Positions 34,083-45,597 of a DNA stretch of 64,000 nt are shown in pieces (the first letter of the stretch is position 1; the number at the start of each line of letters is the position of its first letter). The stretch comes from Lepas anatifera (taxonomy: Eukaryota > Arthropoda > Thecostraca > Lepadidae). A program made the translations under genes and the position numbers. The notes under the pieces are model-generated. The model had not been told where the DNA came from. It saw nothing but the letters and a program-made list of their open reading frames with translations, and made no database searches. The stretch is from positions 1 to 64,000 of the forward strand of contig JAOTON010002121.1 of assembly GCA_034440635.1 (NCBI GenBank), in the 5' to 3' direction.

Positions 34083-35285
34083 TTAACCTTCGCCCGGGTG
34101 GGGGGTCTTTTAGACCCCCCTCGGGTTTTTCCGAAGTGACCAAAAAACGGCGGCGCGCAGCACCGCCAAACTTGGTCTAGCTGTTCCTTCATCATTTTTA
34201 CATCTTTCCTGAAAATTTTGGCTCAAGGTCATATCAGGTCAGGTCACCAGGTCAGGTGAAGTGACCTCACCTCAAAAAATACTTAGGACGGCATAACTAA
34301 AAGAAGAGTTAATCGATCAAGATGAAACTCATACCACATCTTGGGCCCACCAGGAGCTACAACATTTGTTCCGGGATTTTTGATATTGGCGACCTAAGGT
34401 CATGTGCAGAGCATGACCTCCCCATTGACAATGCATGGGGAAAATCACGAAATGAGCTTTTCTCAGTAAGTATGGATGGAATCATCTTCAAACATCGGTT
34501 GCGACTTGCTCTTAGCCCATTTCTGAAGCTGATACCAAAATTTTTGACTTGTGACCTTTAAAAGGTCACCTTAGGTCAAATAAGCATTTTTTGGTGTTTT
34601 TCTCTATAAATTTTGAATAAAATAAGATAGAGCTTTTATTTTGTCACCAAAGTGTTTGTATAGTCACTGGAAGTCAAATGATATACATCATGACTATACC
34701 AGGTCAAGTTGGGTCAGACCGTTGACCTGGGTCAGGTCAAATTCTTAAATTTGACCTGGCATAGCAATATCATATATCATTCGATTCGTATTGACGAGAG
34801 GATTGCAATGGTGCATAAACTATGGCTGTATCTTGTTTGGTTTGGAAGCTATTAGCGAAAAAGTAAACGCCCTTATGCATGGGTGGCTATGGACATTCCC
34901 AAGAATATGCCCAATATTTAGTGACCTGTAGCTCCCTAGGCTTTGACCTGACACGAAAATGAATGCCACTGTAATGAAAGAGCATCTCAAGAGCTTTCGA
35001 ATGGTGTTAGAAAAATGTTTCTACCTATCATAGTTTCTGAGATATAGGAGGTTTTCTTAGTACACCTCATATTAGCGATTTTGACCTATTTTGACCTCTG
35101 GTGACCTTGATATTGACCTGACAAGAAAAATGACCGAAGTATTTTCGATATCATTTTCAAAGAGCTTTCGATTGCCGTTTTGCGCTTTTTTCTAGCTCTC
35201 TTAGTTTTTGAGATCGTGGGGGGTCTTTTTTAGCCCCCCCACCATGGCGATGGTGGCTCGTACCCGCCACCGGGGCAAGGGTTAA
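34083..35285 (+). mobile_element. TTAA-bounded element, family D copy 1
   Basis: 1203 bp, TTAA at both edges. The left end has the stem GGGTCTTTTAGACCC and a GGCGGCGCGC hairpin at about 34148; the right end has GGGGGTCTTTTTTAGCC and CCACCGGGGCAAGGG. It carries many AGGTCA/TGACCT sites. A 79-codon ORF (34322-34561) is almost identical in the other family D copy at 62421-63620, reflecting recent copying. No transposase. Confidence 0.9.
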
Positions 35286-35450
35286 GTATGAAAATGTTTT
35301 TGATTAATTTTACAGATTGAAACAGATTTTCCATTTATTTTGGTACCATACAGTACATAGTAGTCAGTGTACTCCTATCTACTTATCAGATCCATTTACT
35401 CATATTTCAAGTGCTACTGTTTGTTTCCAGACATGAAAGTGGCTGTAGCA

Positions 35451-35560
35451 TGAATTCATCCATCTGCCCTCGGAAAATGCCCATCTGCATTCATGCCCAT
35501 CTGCAGATGAATTCATCCATCTGCCCTCTGAAAATGCCCATCTGCATGCTTTTTATAATT
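35451..35560 (+). repeat. Local direct duplication, GAATTCATCCATCTGCCCTC unit
   Basis: GAATTCATCCATCTGCCCTC then GAAAATGCCCATCTGCAT occurs twice in about 110 bp. Confidence 0.85.
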
Positions 35561-36054
35561 GATATTAAAAATGAACTGAAGGAAAACTAGGATAAGATGT
35601 ATTATGATTTGAAACACTAGGAGTGTACCCAATACAACAATATAATTGTGAACAAAGAGTATGGATAGTCATGTAGGAATGACAGGGGGCAGTCTTGGGT
35701 GATGCAATTTTTTGTGTTTTCCTGGAAGAATATATGAAAGATTAGGCGGGTCGCTTCAAAGAGAAAATTTGTTTACTAGAAAACCTGTCTTTTGTAGCTG
35801 CTGTGTATCATCAAGCTATCGTCCCAATGGACCAGCTTGTGTATGATCATTTTGTTTGTTAGTTTGAATGGGATGAACCCAATCAGACTGATTCTCCCAT
35901 AGACCTGAAATTTGGAATATTTGTTTCCTATTGTGGGCCAGTGTTGAAATAATGTATTGTAATTTATAAAAAACATGAATTTGCATGGTTCCACCTGACC
36001 CCTCCACAAACCCATGATCTAGACTATAGATCGTCTTTGGGGATGTCTTTGTTC

Positions 36055-36056
<2 letters not shown>
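35561..36056. other. No feature seen
   Basis: AT-rich, no repeat partner or gene recognised. Confidence 0.35.

Positions 36057-36057
<1 letters not shown>

Positions 36058-36121
<64 letters not shown>
36058..36121. repeat. (AT)n microsatellite, about 64 bp
   Basis: Uninterrupted alternating A and T; ORFs that read YIYIYI across it are artefacts. Confidence 0.98.
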
Positions 36122-36122
<1 letters not shown>

Positions 36123-36288
36123 CATATGTTTAAAACAAGATTCAGTGATATCTTGTTTGCTTTCATTGTGGGCTTGTGATATTTTATTTGTACCCTTTAT
36201 TTGGTCCCATTTGTTCCTGCTGTGAAAATATCTTCTAATTTAAGAAAAGCGTACCCCAGCAAGCTGAACGCAAAACAGAAATAATCAG

Positions 36289-36477
36289 GTGCTGCCCCTC
36301 GACAGTGACTATCGCAAATTACGCCTGCTGCTGGAAGACAAGCTTCAGAGGACGAGCAATGGAATCCCAGAGTTGGCAGAGTACCACAGCCAGCAGTTTT
36401 TTGCATTTAACACGAACCTGCCTGAGTGCACCTCGGTCGTCTGCCTGTGTGCCCGCAGTATACGTTCATTTATGTGC
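36289..36477 (+). CDS. Candidate internal exon of an unknown host gene
   Basis: A 63-codon open stretch bounded by a possible acceptor (ATAATCAG, last base 36288) and a strong donor (GC then GTAAGT at 36478). The length is a multiple of three (phase 0/0). It reads like soluble protein with LPLDSDYRKLRLLLEDKL and ELAEYHSQQFFAFN, including a likely helix, and codon use looks coding-like. The acceptor has a weak pyrimidine tract and no neighbouring exon was identified. It might be a chance ORF or an old element. Function unknown. Confidence 0.3.
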
Positions 36478-36830
36478 GTAAGTGGTGTTTATCGCGGTAT
36501 ATTAAGGCAAATCCTCTGAGGACCTTAGTAAAACATGCCATTAAAAGTATTTTTTAGCCTAAAGGTAAGAAAACTAGTAATGCAAAGGGTCTTTATACTA
36601 AAAAACCGAGTGGTCAGATTTTGTTGGTGGTCGTACGTGCGAAAGTCGGCGAAAATAATAATTGACACCTCTGTGCTCAGACTATTGCGGTGAACATTTT
36701 ATCAAACCGTGTAGCACTTATTGTGGACAGATGCAAAATCTGTTATGCTTTTGATGTACACTCAGTATTTGGTTCGCTCCCAGCCTTCTTAGAGTGCACT
36801 TCAAGGACTGGAAGCTAGGAACTGCATACC

Positions 36831-36966
36831 CACTGGTGGGTTCAGGGAAAATTTACTTTCCTCCCAAACTCTGCGATTTTCACCGACCTTTAAAAAAATG
36901 TGTATTCACGATTTTGGACCCTGTCCTCCCCTCCCCCCACAAAAATATTGGCCTGGATCCGTCACT
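36831..36966 (+). mobile_element. MITE, CAGTGGCGG-like, short decayed copy
   Basis: Left CACTGGTGGGTTCAGGG and right CCTGGATCCGTCACTG correspond base for base to the M3 termini with a few substitutions. No target duplication is visible. Confidence 0.55.
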
Positions 36967-36969
36967 GAC

Positions 36970-38310
36970 GTACTGAGTTGTATCCTCTAGTCCACGTTGC
37001 ACTCGGAAGACTGCTCGTTGGGGACTTGCAGACCTGATTGTTGCACGAGTTTCTCACCTGCCGAGGGTTATCACTCGCTTGTAATTTCCTGGTAGGTTAT
37101 ATTTTCTCATGTTTTTGTGAGATTGAATATAAGCCTCATTGATCAACTGATATCTGTTGGTTTTTAAAAGTAGATGAATTTTGCATTGCGTAGCCGAGGA
37201 GCATGATTATAAATTGGTAAGATGTTTCATGGCTTTGCCTCTCGAATTCTTGACGCAAAATGGAGCCTGTGATCACACTGTGATCATATATTCGGGCACA
37301 GCCCCTCGTCAGAATCCTCATAATACAATAAGCGAAAACTTTTGGTCATAGTGTGACCAAGGCTTGAAATTTAGATCTGATTTGGAAATCGAATGCTGGA
37401 ATAATGCAGTTCAGTACTGGAATATTCAAATATTGGAACTCGATTCGAGGTTATCCTAGCTCTCTGACTAAAAATGTATGTGTTTACCTATTATATTATG
37501 AGAATTTTGGTGAAGGGATGTACCTGAATATTTATCAGTGTATTAGCCCCATTTTGGAACTATGATTCGAGGAGGCTGGTCATGAAATATCTTATCAACG
37601 TAGATAATCTAATAAACAATCTAATAAAAATAACGGTTAATATACTATTTTATATAATGATATGATGTTATATGAAGTGCTTCTGGAATTGTTTGTTCTA
37701 TTATGAGAAAGGACCGTTTCCGAACTCCGAAGTATTGAAAATAAACGCTTATCATTTTCATAAACAAATGTCACTCATGAGGCTAGCAGCTTGCTTGTCT
37801 TAAAGCTGCGATGCGTCTTCTTAGGTTTAGACTCTGTGACTACCAATGATAAGATTAATTATAGAATCCTTTTTATTTAATACGAACTGTTCCAGGCTAT
37901 AATTTTGAGGTATATTTTCTTGATGTGCCCTGATCAGAAACTAACTCAACTTGAAGTAAAAAAACAATGTATTCTTAAATCTTGTATATCTATATACAAA
38001 AAAAATTAGAAAGAGCTACCACCACGGACAGAGGAGTGAGGTGGCCAGTCCATCTCCAACCTGCAACACACAACAAACGTTCCCCCTGAAACAAAAAGTG
38101 ATCAGGTTTGGGTTCGTGGTGCGTTCCACACTTTTGTTAGTTCATCCAAGGATCGTGGTGGCTGCTCTCTGGTTCCCCAGTTCTGACGCATATCAAGAGT
38201 TATTCTTCCGTATCACATTTAGCTATTCTCCGGTTCTCTAGACTACGTGTTTTTATATTCTCCGGAGACCAAAGAATTACAATTATATCAAAGATTTAGA
38301 TGTCGACGGA
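36970..38310. other. No gene recognised
   Basis: AT-rich. It includes a small perfect palindrome TGATCACACTGTGATCA near 37272 and several scattered short ORFs without motif. Confidence 0.4.
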
Positions 38311-38315
38311 CACAT

Positions 38316-38702
38316 TTAATCTGATTGATTGATTGAGTGTTCCGGCCATATGGGAGGGGGGCGCCCCTGCAGGCGCCCCAACCGCCGCAGGAACATCGCC
38401 AGCCGTCGTGGGTCCGCCAGCGCTTCCCGGATGGGCGGGTCGTCCCGTCCAAATATGTCCCAGCGCAGGTCAGCGCACGCAGGGCACCGGGTCAGAAGGT
38501 GGTGGAGGATCTCGTCCTCTCCATCGTCGCATTCCTGTAACGTGGCCTCCGGGTTCAGGCCGATCCTCTTTCGGTAGCTGCACAGGAGAAGGGAGTGGCC
38601 AATGCGCAGGCGCTCCACCTCCACACTCTCCTGCCGTGAAAGGCCCAGGCGGTCTTTCAGGGTGGTCCGCCCTGGGAGACCGCCACATTTAATCTCGAAC
38701 AC
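38316..38702 (-). pseudogene. LINE ORF2 C-terminal fragment (zinc-finger-like end) with AATC tail
   Basis: On the minus strand the product runs LRIGHSLLLCSYRKRIG, then ECDDGEDEILHHLLTRCP and LADPRRLAMFLRRLGRL. This is the region after the RT/RNase H of Jockey-, R1- or I-like LINEs, normally C-x2-C-x9-H-x4-C; here the first Cys is Leu. The ORF runs directly into CAATCAATCAATC, a microsatellite tail that marks the 3' end, and is 5'-truncated, as is common for LINE copies. Confidence 0.82.
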
Positions 38703-38748
38703 GTTTTATCTCGTACGGATTAACGTTTTATCTCGTTGTTTTACCAGA

Positions 38749-39327
38749 TTAACACGCGCATTGACGGGGCTCTGAGCCACCTTCGCTTTGACAGGGGGCG
38801 CGGGTACCCCCCTAAAATCTCCAGAACCACGGTAGGTAGTGAAAAATGGTAAACGGCTTTGGGTAGCCCATACGCTTCTCCATCGAAATATTTTAACCAT
38901 TTTGTCAGGTCACTTCAATCGGATGAGTTCACTTTGTTCCGACTTATGTTGTCTTAAACTTTGAGGTCAGGTCACTTGACCTGTACTGGTGACCTGACCT
39001 GAGATGACCTAACCTTAAAATTTTGACAAAAGTTGTAAAAATGATGAGAGAAGGTATGTCAAGTTTTTTAACCCGTGTTTATTTTTAACCCGAGTGTGTT
39101 AAGTACCTACCTAATAAATGTGTGATGGCTTAAATTCCGTGGCGGCGCCCCTGCCTAGTTTTCTTTGCCTAGTGTTAGGAGTGTATGTTTTACCATGTAC
39201 TGCGTTTTTACTGTTAATATACGCGTATGAATACAAGTGCGGCGGCGCTACGCGCCGCTGTTTTTATGTTCTATCCGAAAAACCAGACGGGGGGCGGGTA
39301 CCCACCTCCCGTCAATGCGCGTGTTAA
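38749..39327 (+). mobile_element. TTAA-bounded element, family A copy 3, internally deleted and rearranged
   Basis: 579 bp with family A ends (ACACGCGCATTGACGGGG left; ACGCGCATTGACGGGAGG on the opposite strand at right). Most of the interior is missing compared with 47762-48612. A non-family stretch of about 170 bp (39063-39232) with TTTAACCCG repeats sits just before the GCGGCGGCGCTACGCGCCGC hairpin. Its right TTAA (39324-39327) is also the left TTAA of the next element. Confidence 0.8.
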
Positions 39328-40352
39328 CCCGCGCCCCACCGGGGGTCCGGCGCCACCTTCGCCCCACCGGGGGGCCATCGATGGCCCTCCTCTAACTCCG
39401 AAAATATGGGCTTTAGCGCAAATCTGCAAAGTGCACTAGAAAGCTCGCGTGAATTCAGTAAGAAATTACTTCACATGTTTTAGTGTTCAGGTCAATGGTT
39501 TGACCTCCAGAGGTCAAATTAGGTCAAGATCGGCTATTTTCACTCAAATATGCAATGCTTAAGCAAACTGGGCATAACTCTTATGCCCTTAGAACTATTG
39601 AGGTGTGGGAAAGTACATTTGATAGGAAATTGCCAGTACTTTTTCTGGTATGGAAATGTAAAGACCTCCCGCCAGTAGTTTGACCTCCAGAGGTCACCTC
39701 GTGACCTAGTATGACCTGAGGTCACGAAAGGTCAGAAAGTGACCTTGCCGTATATCAAATGAAAGCCAATGACGAGACAAACACGATGGTGTTTGTTTCA
39801 GCGCTCTAGCTTATACAGGTCAAAGTTATTGTCAAAATACTGTTTTTGACCCCTGGTGACCTTGGATGACCTTGGGGATGTCAAAGGGCAAATATGACCC
39901 CTGGAATCCGTGAAAGGGTGTCCAAAAACGCTTTTCTGATCAAGCTGAGCATTTTCAATAGTTTTTGTGACTTTTAGATCATAAGACAGCTTTTCCCATG
40001 CTTTTTCAATGGGAGAGGTCACCTCGTGACCTGACCTCAGGGCACGAAATCGAAAAATCCCGGATATACACCTTGTAGACCCTGGAGGGGTCATAAAGTG
40101 TAGGAAGTTTCAAATCGATCGACTTCGAAATGTAGCTCTTACAGAGCTCTAAAGCTGAAGTGAGGTGACCTTGGTTGAACTCGTCTGGTGACCTGACCTT
40201 GGGTGACCCGGGGTAAAAAATTTCAGGGATGGTGGGAAAATGATGCAGTGAGAGGTAGAGCCCTCAACCACGGTGCTGCGTCTCATCGTCTCTGCTATCC
40301 CGGAAAAAACCTTAGGGGGGCCATCGATGGTACCCGGTGGGGCGAGGGTTAA
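39324..40352 (+). mobile_element. TTAA-bounded element, family E copy 1
   Basis: 1029 bp. Left end CCCGCGCCCCACCGGGGG, right end GGTGGGGCGAGGG, with the palindrome CCATCGATGG near both ends. Very similar to 42794-43824 over its whole length. AGGTCA/TGACCT sites are frequent throughout. No transposase. Confidence 0.9.
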
Positions 40353-40739
40353 ACGATTAATCAATCTCGAGACACATTAATCTCGAGATTAACACATATA
40401 ATCTCGAAGAGCCACCCCTACTTTTTATTGGGCCGGTTTCTGGTTCTTGGTTTGCACGAAAACCGGTCAGCCTTCAAGAATGGCCTTCAGCAAAGGACAC
40501 CAAAGACATTTTCGGACGGCGAACAGCGTGTCCCGCTGGTCAGAAAACAGGGGAACTGGTCTCCAATAGAGGGAAATCCGACGGATTGAGAACCATTGCA
40601 GGGAGCTGGAGACAAGCCGGTTCCAGGTTGGTACGCCGGTCAGATTAGAAAAATATTTGGGGCTAATATTCCCTTTCCCTCAACTACCCGGACGGAGGGA
40701 TAACCAGAAGAAATTGTCCTTAGAATATTTACTTCATCC
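40353..40739. other. TTAATCTCGA short repeats, then unassigned
   Basis: ATTAATCTCGAGA-like words recur at 40360-40420 and also on the far side of the A3-E1 pair at 38687-38735, so the pair apparently landed in a small local repeat. The rest is unassigned. Confidence 0.5.
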
Positions 40740-40984
40740 CATAGGAGGATCTAGGAGGGCAAAGGGGGCACGTGCCCCCTCCTTTCTCTGATCAACTCTC
40801 GGTGAACCCTAAAATGTCGCGTCCCATCCCGTCCCCCAGGATGCGAAAATCAGCGCACACTGATAGGATTTAGCGTCCATCTGATAGGTTTTGCCGGTCA
40901 AAGGTGTCGCCCACCCCCCCTGGTCCGGATGGTGCCCTCCCCGGAAGTTACCCCCCCCGATCGGCAATCATGGATCCGACTATG
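40740..40984 (-). mobile_element. hAT-like MITE, family M2, copy with exact duplication
   Basis: 245 bp, termini CATAGGAGGATCTAGG and CATGGATCCGACTATG, flanked by CTTCATCC at 40732-40739 and 40985-40992. Internal GGGGGCACGTGCCCCC matches the palindrome of 50240-50509. Confidence 0.88.
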
Positions 40985-41039
40985 CTTCATCCATTAGTAC
41001 GCATGAACAAACAAGAAGAAAATCAGAAAAATTGTTTTT

Positions 41040-41118
41040 ACAGTAAAAACTCCCACGACCTAGATTCGAACCCGTATTACCCGTGTGAGAGTCGGGAATG
41101 GAGGCCACTATACCATCC
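41040..41118 (-). repeat. tRNA-Glu-like sequence (pseudogene or SINE head)
   Basis: On the minus strand GGGGATGGTATAGTGGCC (A-box-like), ACTCTCACA (CUC anticodon context) and GGGTTCGAATC (B box) appear with tRNA-like spacing. T-stem and acceptor pairing are poor, so it is not a functional tRNA. Confidence 0.65.
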
Positions 41119-41372
41119 CCGCTGTACGACACCTGCCCGATTTTAAAACTTTCCTGATTAGTTTTCTCAAGCCGAATGTTTTGGACAAACTTATCTAATA
41201 TTTGTATTTTTTAAAGGTTAATAAAAATAAATTGAATACGAATACAGCATAAAAACATTTTCTACTCCCAAAAAATCATTTATAGAACTTAAAACTTTGA
41301 TTGATACAATAGAGGTGAAGAGCAGGTTACAGCCTATTATTGATATTGTTAGCAAATTTGAATAATTGTTGA

Positions 41373-42422
41373 GTGGCCTCCAAAAATTTAGCTGAAGATA
41401 AAGAAATGATTGATAGTACCAGAATCAGGATTTTTCAAATATTAAGAAACCACAATAAACATTTTTGCGACAATGTCCCTTTAAAGCACTCTCACGTCAT
41501 GGCTCATATCTTGCAGCGCAAACCCGTACCTTGGCTACGCACCCACATGCCAAGTTTGAAGAAAACACATTACGTATCAGACGGGTGCGGTGGCCAATAC
41601 AAAAACAATTTTCACTTTATCAATGCTTGTTATCATCCAGACAGACTTTCAAATACCATGTGAATAACGCTTTTTTGCTACCAGCCACGCGAAGAACGCC
41701 TGTGACGGAGTTGGCGGTAAAGTTAGAAGAAGAACAGCCAAGGTAAGCTTAAGGAGAGAAGAAAAGGATCAGATCTTGGATCTTCTATTGATGTTCTCTT
41801 TTCTGACGCAATACTTCGACACCACAATCCATTTCGCGTTTGTCAGTAGAGAGGAGGTCTTTGAAATGTCAAAACGACTGATACAGTGGTACAGCTCGGC
41901 GTTGAAGATCAAGGGCACCCAACGGTTTCATCGTTTCACACCCGTAAACCTGAACACCATGCAGGTGCGAGAGCTCTCTGAAGACATCGACGGAACCAGT
42001 GGCAGATCTAGCCGGTCGGTTTGGGAGGAGCAAACCAAAGTCAAAAAGGAAAAAAGAGAAAAACGTCACGCAGTGAAAAATTGTGCTACAATAATATGAT
42101 TTGACAGTAGGATTAGGGATATTTGAGCCAAAAGGCAAAAAAACGTCACGGGGTGAAAAAGTATGGGCACAAAATACTTTTTTTATCCAAGACCCAATAT
42201 TTACACTGAACTTAGCTGGTTCTGTTTGAAGTTGAGAGTTGAAGCACCGAAATCTTGCTTATAAATTAAAAATGAGTCGGGGCATAAAGCAGGTCGACCG
42301 CTTGGGGAGGGGGGCAAAAACATAGTTTTGCCCCTAGCTTTCCATTTGGGGGACATGCCGTTTTTGCTTCCCCCCTGGATCCGCCACTGGACGGAACAGA
42401 GCTGCCTACTGTGACAGCGTAA
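41373..42422 (+). pseudogene. Broken multicopy SDGCxxQYKN-family protein gene
   Basis: Read from 41373, the product includes NHNKHFCDNVPLKHSHVMAH, then THYVSDGCGGQYKNNFHFIN, then, in the next frame, FFATSHAKNACDGVGGKV and REEVFEMSKRLI. The string SDGxxxQYKN...NF...C.H followed by FFATSHGKxxxDGVGGxVKR recurs in many uncharacterised arthropod and cnidarian proteins. I infer a transposon-derived RNase-H-like domain; function is unknown. Lesions: one inserted base near 41637, a TAA at 41665-41667 where Trp is expected (PAEW-type motif), and a 393-bp MITE inserted between 41997 and 42389. Without the MITE, the frame continues GTELPTVTA to TAA at 42420-42422. Apart from these three lesions it is open. 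Confidence 0.75.
41997..42389 (+). mobile_element. hAT-like MITE, family M3, copy 2, inserted in a gene
   Basis: 393 bp from CAGTGGCAGATCTAG to CCTGGATCCGCCACTG. Flanked by an exact 8-bp duplication GACGGAAC (41989-41996 and 42390-42397), proving a hAT-type insertion. The host ORF continues in frame on the right side. Confidence 0.95.
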
Positions 42423-42793
42423 GGTCAGCTCAGCACAAAGACAGCTCATGGAGGCGCCGGCGTCCGGTGTACATACATACATATTTTTCCACGTGTTGAC
42501 AAATGCTTGTTTCCTTTAACTTCAAGGAGAGTAAAATCGCGCAAAGATATCGTCAAGGAGAGAGTATTGCTCTAGTACTAACTCGCGAGTGGAAAATGCT
42601 TGCTTCGGTCCGATGCAGAAAAAACTTATTTGAATTGACGCGATAGGCGAGTTCTATATATGAACACGGGAAACCACGATTGCCTTATTTGGCTTTCTTC
42701 AGACTTCTAGCACTGTTCCTATTGTATCACCATTTTGTCCCACTACCTTTCCAATATGCTGTCGAAGCCCCAGCGACGAGTTATCATCATCCT

Positions 42794-43824
42794 TTAACCC
42801 GCGCCCCACCGGGGGTCCGGCGCCACCTTCGCCCCACCGGGGGCCATCGATGGCCCCCCTCTAACTCCGAAAATATGAGCGTTAGCGCAAATCTGCAAAG
42901 TGCAATAGAAAGCTTGCGTGAATTCAGTAAGAAATTACTTCGCATGTTTTAGTGCTCAGGTCAATGGTTTGACCTCCAGAGGTCAAATTAGGTCAAGATC
43001 GGCTATTTTCACTCAAATATGCAATGATTAAGCAAACTGGGCATAACTCTTATGTCATTAGAGCTATTGAGGCCTGGTAAAGTACATTTGATAGCAAATT
43101 GCCAGTACTTTTTCCGCTATGTGGAACGTAAAGACCTCCCGCCAGTGGTTTGACCTCCAGAGGTCACCTCGTGACCTAATATGACCTGAGGTCACGAAAG
43201 GTCACAAAGTGACCTTGCCGTATATCAAATGAAAGCCAGTGACAAGACAAACACGATGGTGTTTGTTTCACCACTCTAGCTTAATTAGGTCAAAAGCTAT
43301 TGCCAAAATACTGTTTTTGACCTTTGGTGAACTTGGATGACCTTGGAAAAGTCAAAGGGCAAATATGACCCCTGGGATCCGTGAAAGTGTGTCCAAAAAC
43401 GTTTTCTGAGCAGTCTGAGTATTTGCAATCATTTTTGTGGCTTTTATATCATGAAACAACTTTTCCCTATGCTTTTCCAATGGGAGAGGTCGCCTCGTGA
43501 CCTGACCTCAGGGCACGAAATCGAAAAATCCCGGATATACACCTTGTAGACCCTGGAGGGGTTATGAAGTGTAGGAAGTTTCAAATCGATCGACTTTGAA
43601 ATGTAGCTCTTACAGAGCTCTAAAGTGAAGTGAGGTGACCTTGGTTGACCTCGTCTGGTGACCTGACCTTGGGTGACCCGGGGTAAAAAAATTTCAGGGA
43701 TGATGGGAAAATGATGCAGTGAGAGGTAGAGCCCTCAACTGCGGTGCTGCGCCTCGTCGTTTTTCTGCTATCCCGGAAAAACCTTAGGGGGGCCATCGAT
43801 GGCCCCCGGTGGGGCGAGGGTTAA
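42794..43824 (+). mobile_element. TTAA-bounded element, family E copy 2
   Basis: 1031 bp, TTAA at both edges, ends and CCATCGATGG palindromes as in copy 1 (39324-40352). By eye I count 22 GGTCA/TGACC words in this copy, against about two expected by chance in this length. Confidence 0.92.
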
Positions 43825-45415
43825 AGCACTGTGATGAGCATTAACACGCAGTCGGACAGGGCTTAAGCATAATTACCCGAGGTGGCCGGAAACCCTTCAT
43901 GGCAGAAAAACAACATCGATGAGCGAGTTAATTTTGGAAAGAACTTTGAAAATCTGTCCTCTATGTTTACGCACTGACTGACCTACAGGCTTACAAAATC
44001 AGATGTATATTTCTAAATAGCCATAATCTGCGGTCACATAAGCACCGCCACCGGAAAAAAGTGGGGCCAGTCAAACTTAAACCTGATGCTGACAAAAACC
44101 TTTCCATGATATGACCAAAAACTGTTCAAATTTGGGCTCCTCGATGCCCTCCACAGTTACCGTTTATGCAAATTTCAGGTTTTCTCCCATTTTGACTGAG
44201 ATAAGGAAATTTTGGGCCAAAAAGTGGGGGCCAGGCCCCCTGGCCTTCTTTTCCGACGCCTATGTGCGGTCACACCAGTTCAAATGCATTGCAGACCTAG
44301 CTGTGCGAGGAAAACGTAGCATCGTCAGAGTTGTATGTTAAGATCATTTCACTAGATCATAGGTTACAGACCAAGGTCATATAAACATTATCGCAATTGT
44401 TGATCGCACAGCTTTCGGTCAAATGACGTTCCCTGGCAATACGTGTATGATGTTTTTATGTTACAGCTGAGGTTACAGAATGATAAGTTCCAGGTCACAG
44501 GCCAAAGACCGTGGGTCAAGGTCCAACTCATTGATTGCTTAATGGTTGCTTCTATGCAAGCTTCAACGTATGTGCATCCATTATGGAAATATCTCACGTT
44601 GTGGTGTCATTGTCAATTACCTTGACCGACCTCGACCTAAATATTCCAGAGAACAATTTATATCTTCTCTTTATGAAATTTGCCCGCTCAAAGTGTGTTC
44701 GCGACTTTGTTTCGCACAGTAACGGCATTTCGCTAAGTGTCAGGTACGGCCTACATTTGACCTCTATGACTTCATTTGACCTTGAGGATACTGGTCTAGG
44801 TCCATGAAATCTAGCCTAAAAAACACATTCTACAGCCCTCACAAAACCCGCAACACGCGTTTTGCTAACCCTCTTAATTGGTGAAATCTCAGGGGAGGCA
44901 TTTCGGGACCCCTTCATTACGTGTTGATGCCAGGCTACCCTCCACTAAGCGTGTTAAAAACACTAGTAGATATAAAAAACGGATGTTCTAACCTATTTTA
45001 ATGGAAGGAAAAAAAAGTTCAATCTTTAATTTGGAATATGCCATTTTGAACAAAAGGTGTACCAGCAAATTTTGAATGTGACCTTAGGTCAAGGTCAAAT
45101 CACAACTTTTTTCACAAGTGACCTAGGGTCAAACAGACTTCAGATTCGAGTTCTTCGGCGCATTTCAGACAGGAAAATATATACTTTAAGTCTATTTCAT
45201 CTGTCTCTGTGGGCTTTATGATCACCTAAAAAATGCACTGTAAGCAGATTTTCAAAAAATGCCTGAGGCAATAACTTCTAAAGTTTTACTCCAATCGAGC
45301 TAAAACTTTCAGATTCGTCTTTACGGCCCATGAGAACCCTATAAAATTATTTTGAAGAAAATCGAAGAGGTACCGTGTAGATTTGCCATTTGCCTGGTCG
45401 ATTGGTGCTGGAATT
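43825..45415. other. Unassigned sequence with scattered TGACC words and a MITE-like piece
   Basis: From 44340 to 45130 the words TGACC/GGTCA occur at intermediate density, suggesting very old TTAA elements without ends. A GGGGGCCAGGCCCCCTGGCC block near 44225 may be another palindromic terminus. No gene recognised. Confidence 0.4.
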
Positions 45416-45597
45416 GCCCACCTGTACTGGTGACCTGACCAGAGTGACCTAACCTTAGATTTTGACAAAAGTTGTAAAAATGATCAGAGAAAAGTTATAC
45501 CAAGTACGGCGGCACGTGCCGTTTTTATGTTATCTCCGAAAAAAACCCGAGGGGGGCGGGTACCCAACCTCCTCTCCCTCGTCAATGCGCTTGTTAA
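45416..45597 (+). mobile_element. TTAA element, family A, right-end fragment
   Basis: Begins within CCTGTACTGGTGACCTGACC and continues through GTAAAAATGATCAGAG, ACCAAGTACGGCGGCACG, CCCGAGGGGGGCGGGTACCC to GCGCTTGTTAA, matching the right 180 bp of 47762-48612. Confidence 0.8.

Noticed and set aside
34322..34561. 79-codon ORF in family D as a real gene
   Set aside because: Near-identity with the second copy is explained by recent duplication of the whole element; between families the changes do not look synonymous.
36037..36225. ORFs rich in YIYIYI
   Set aside because: They read through the AT microsatellite.
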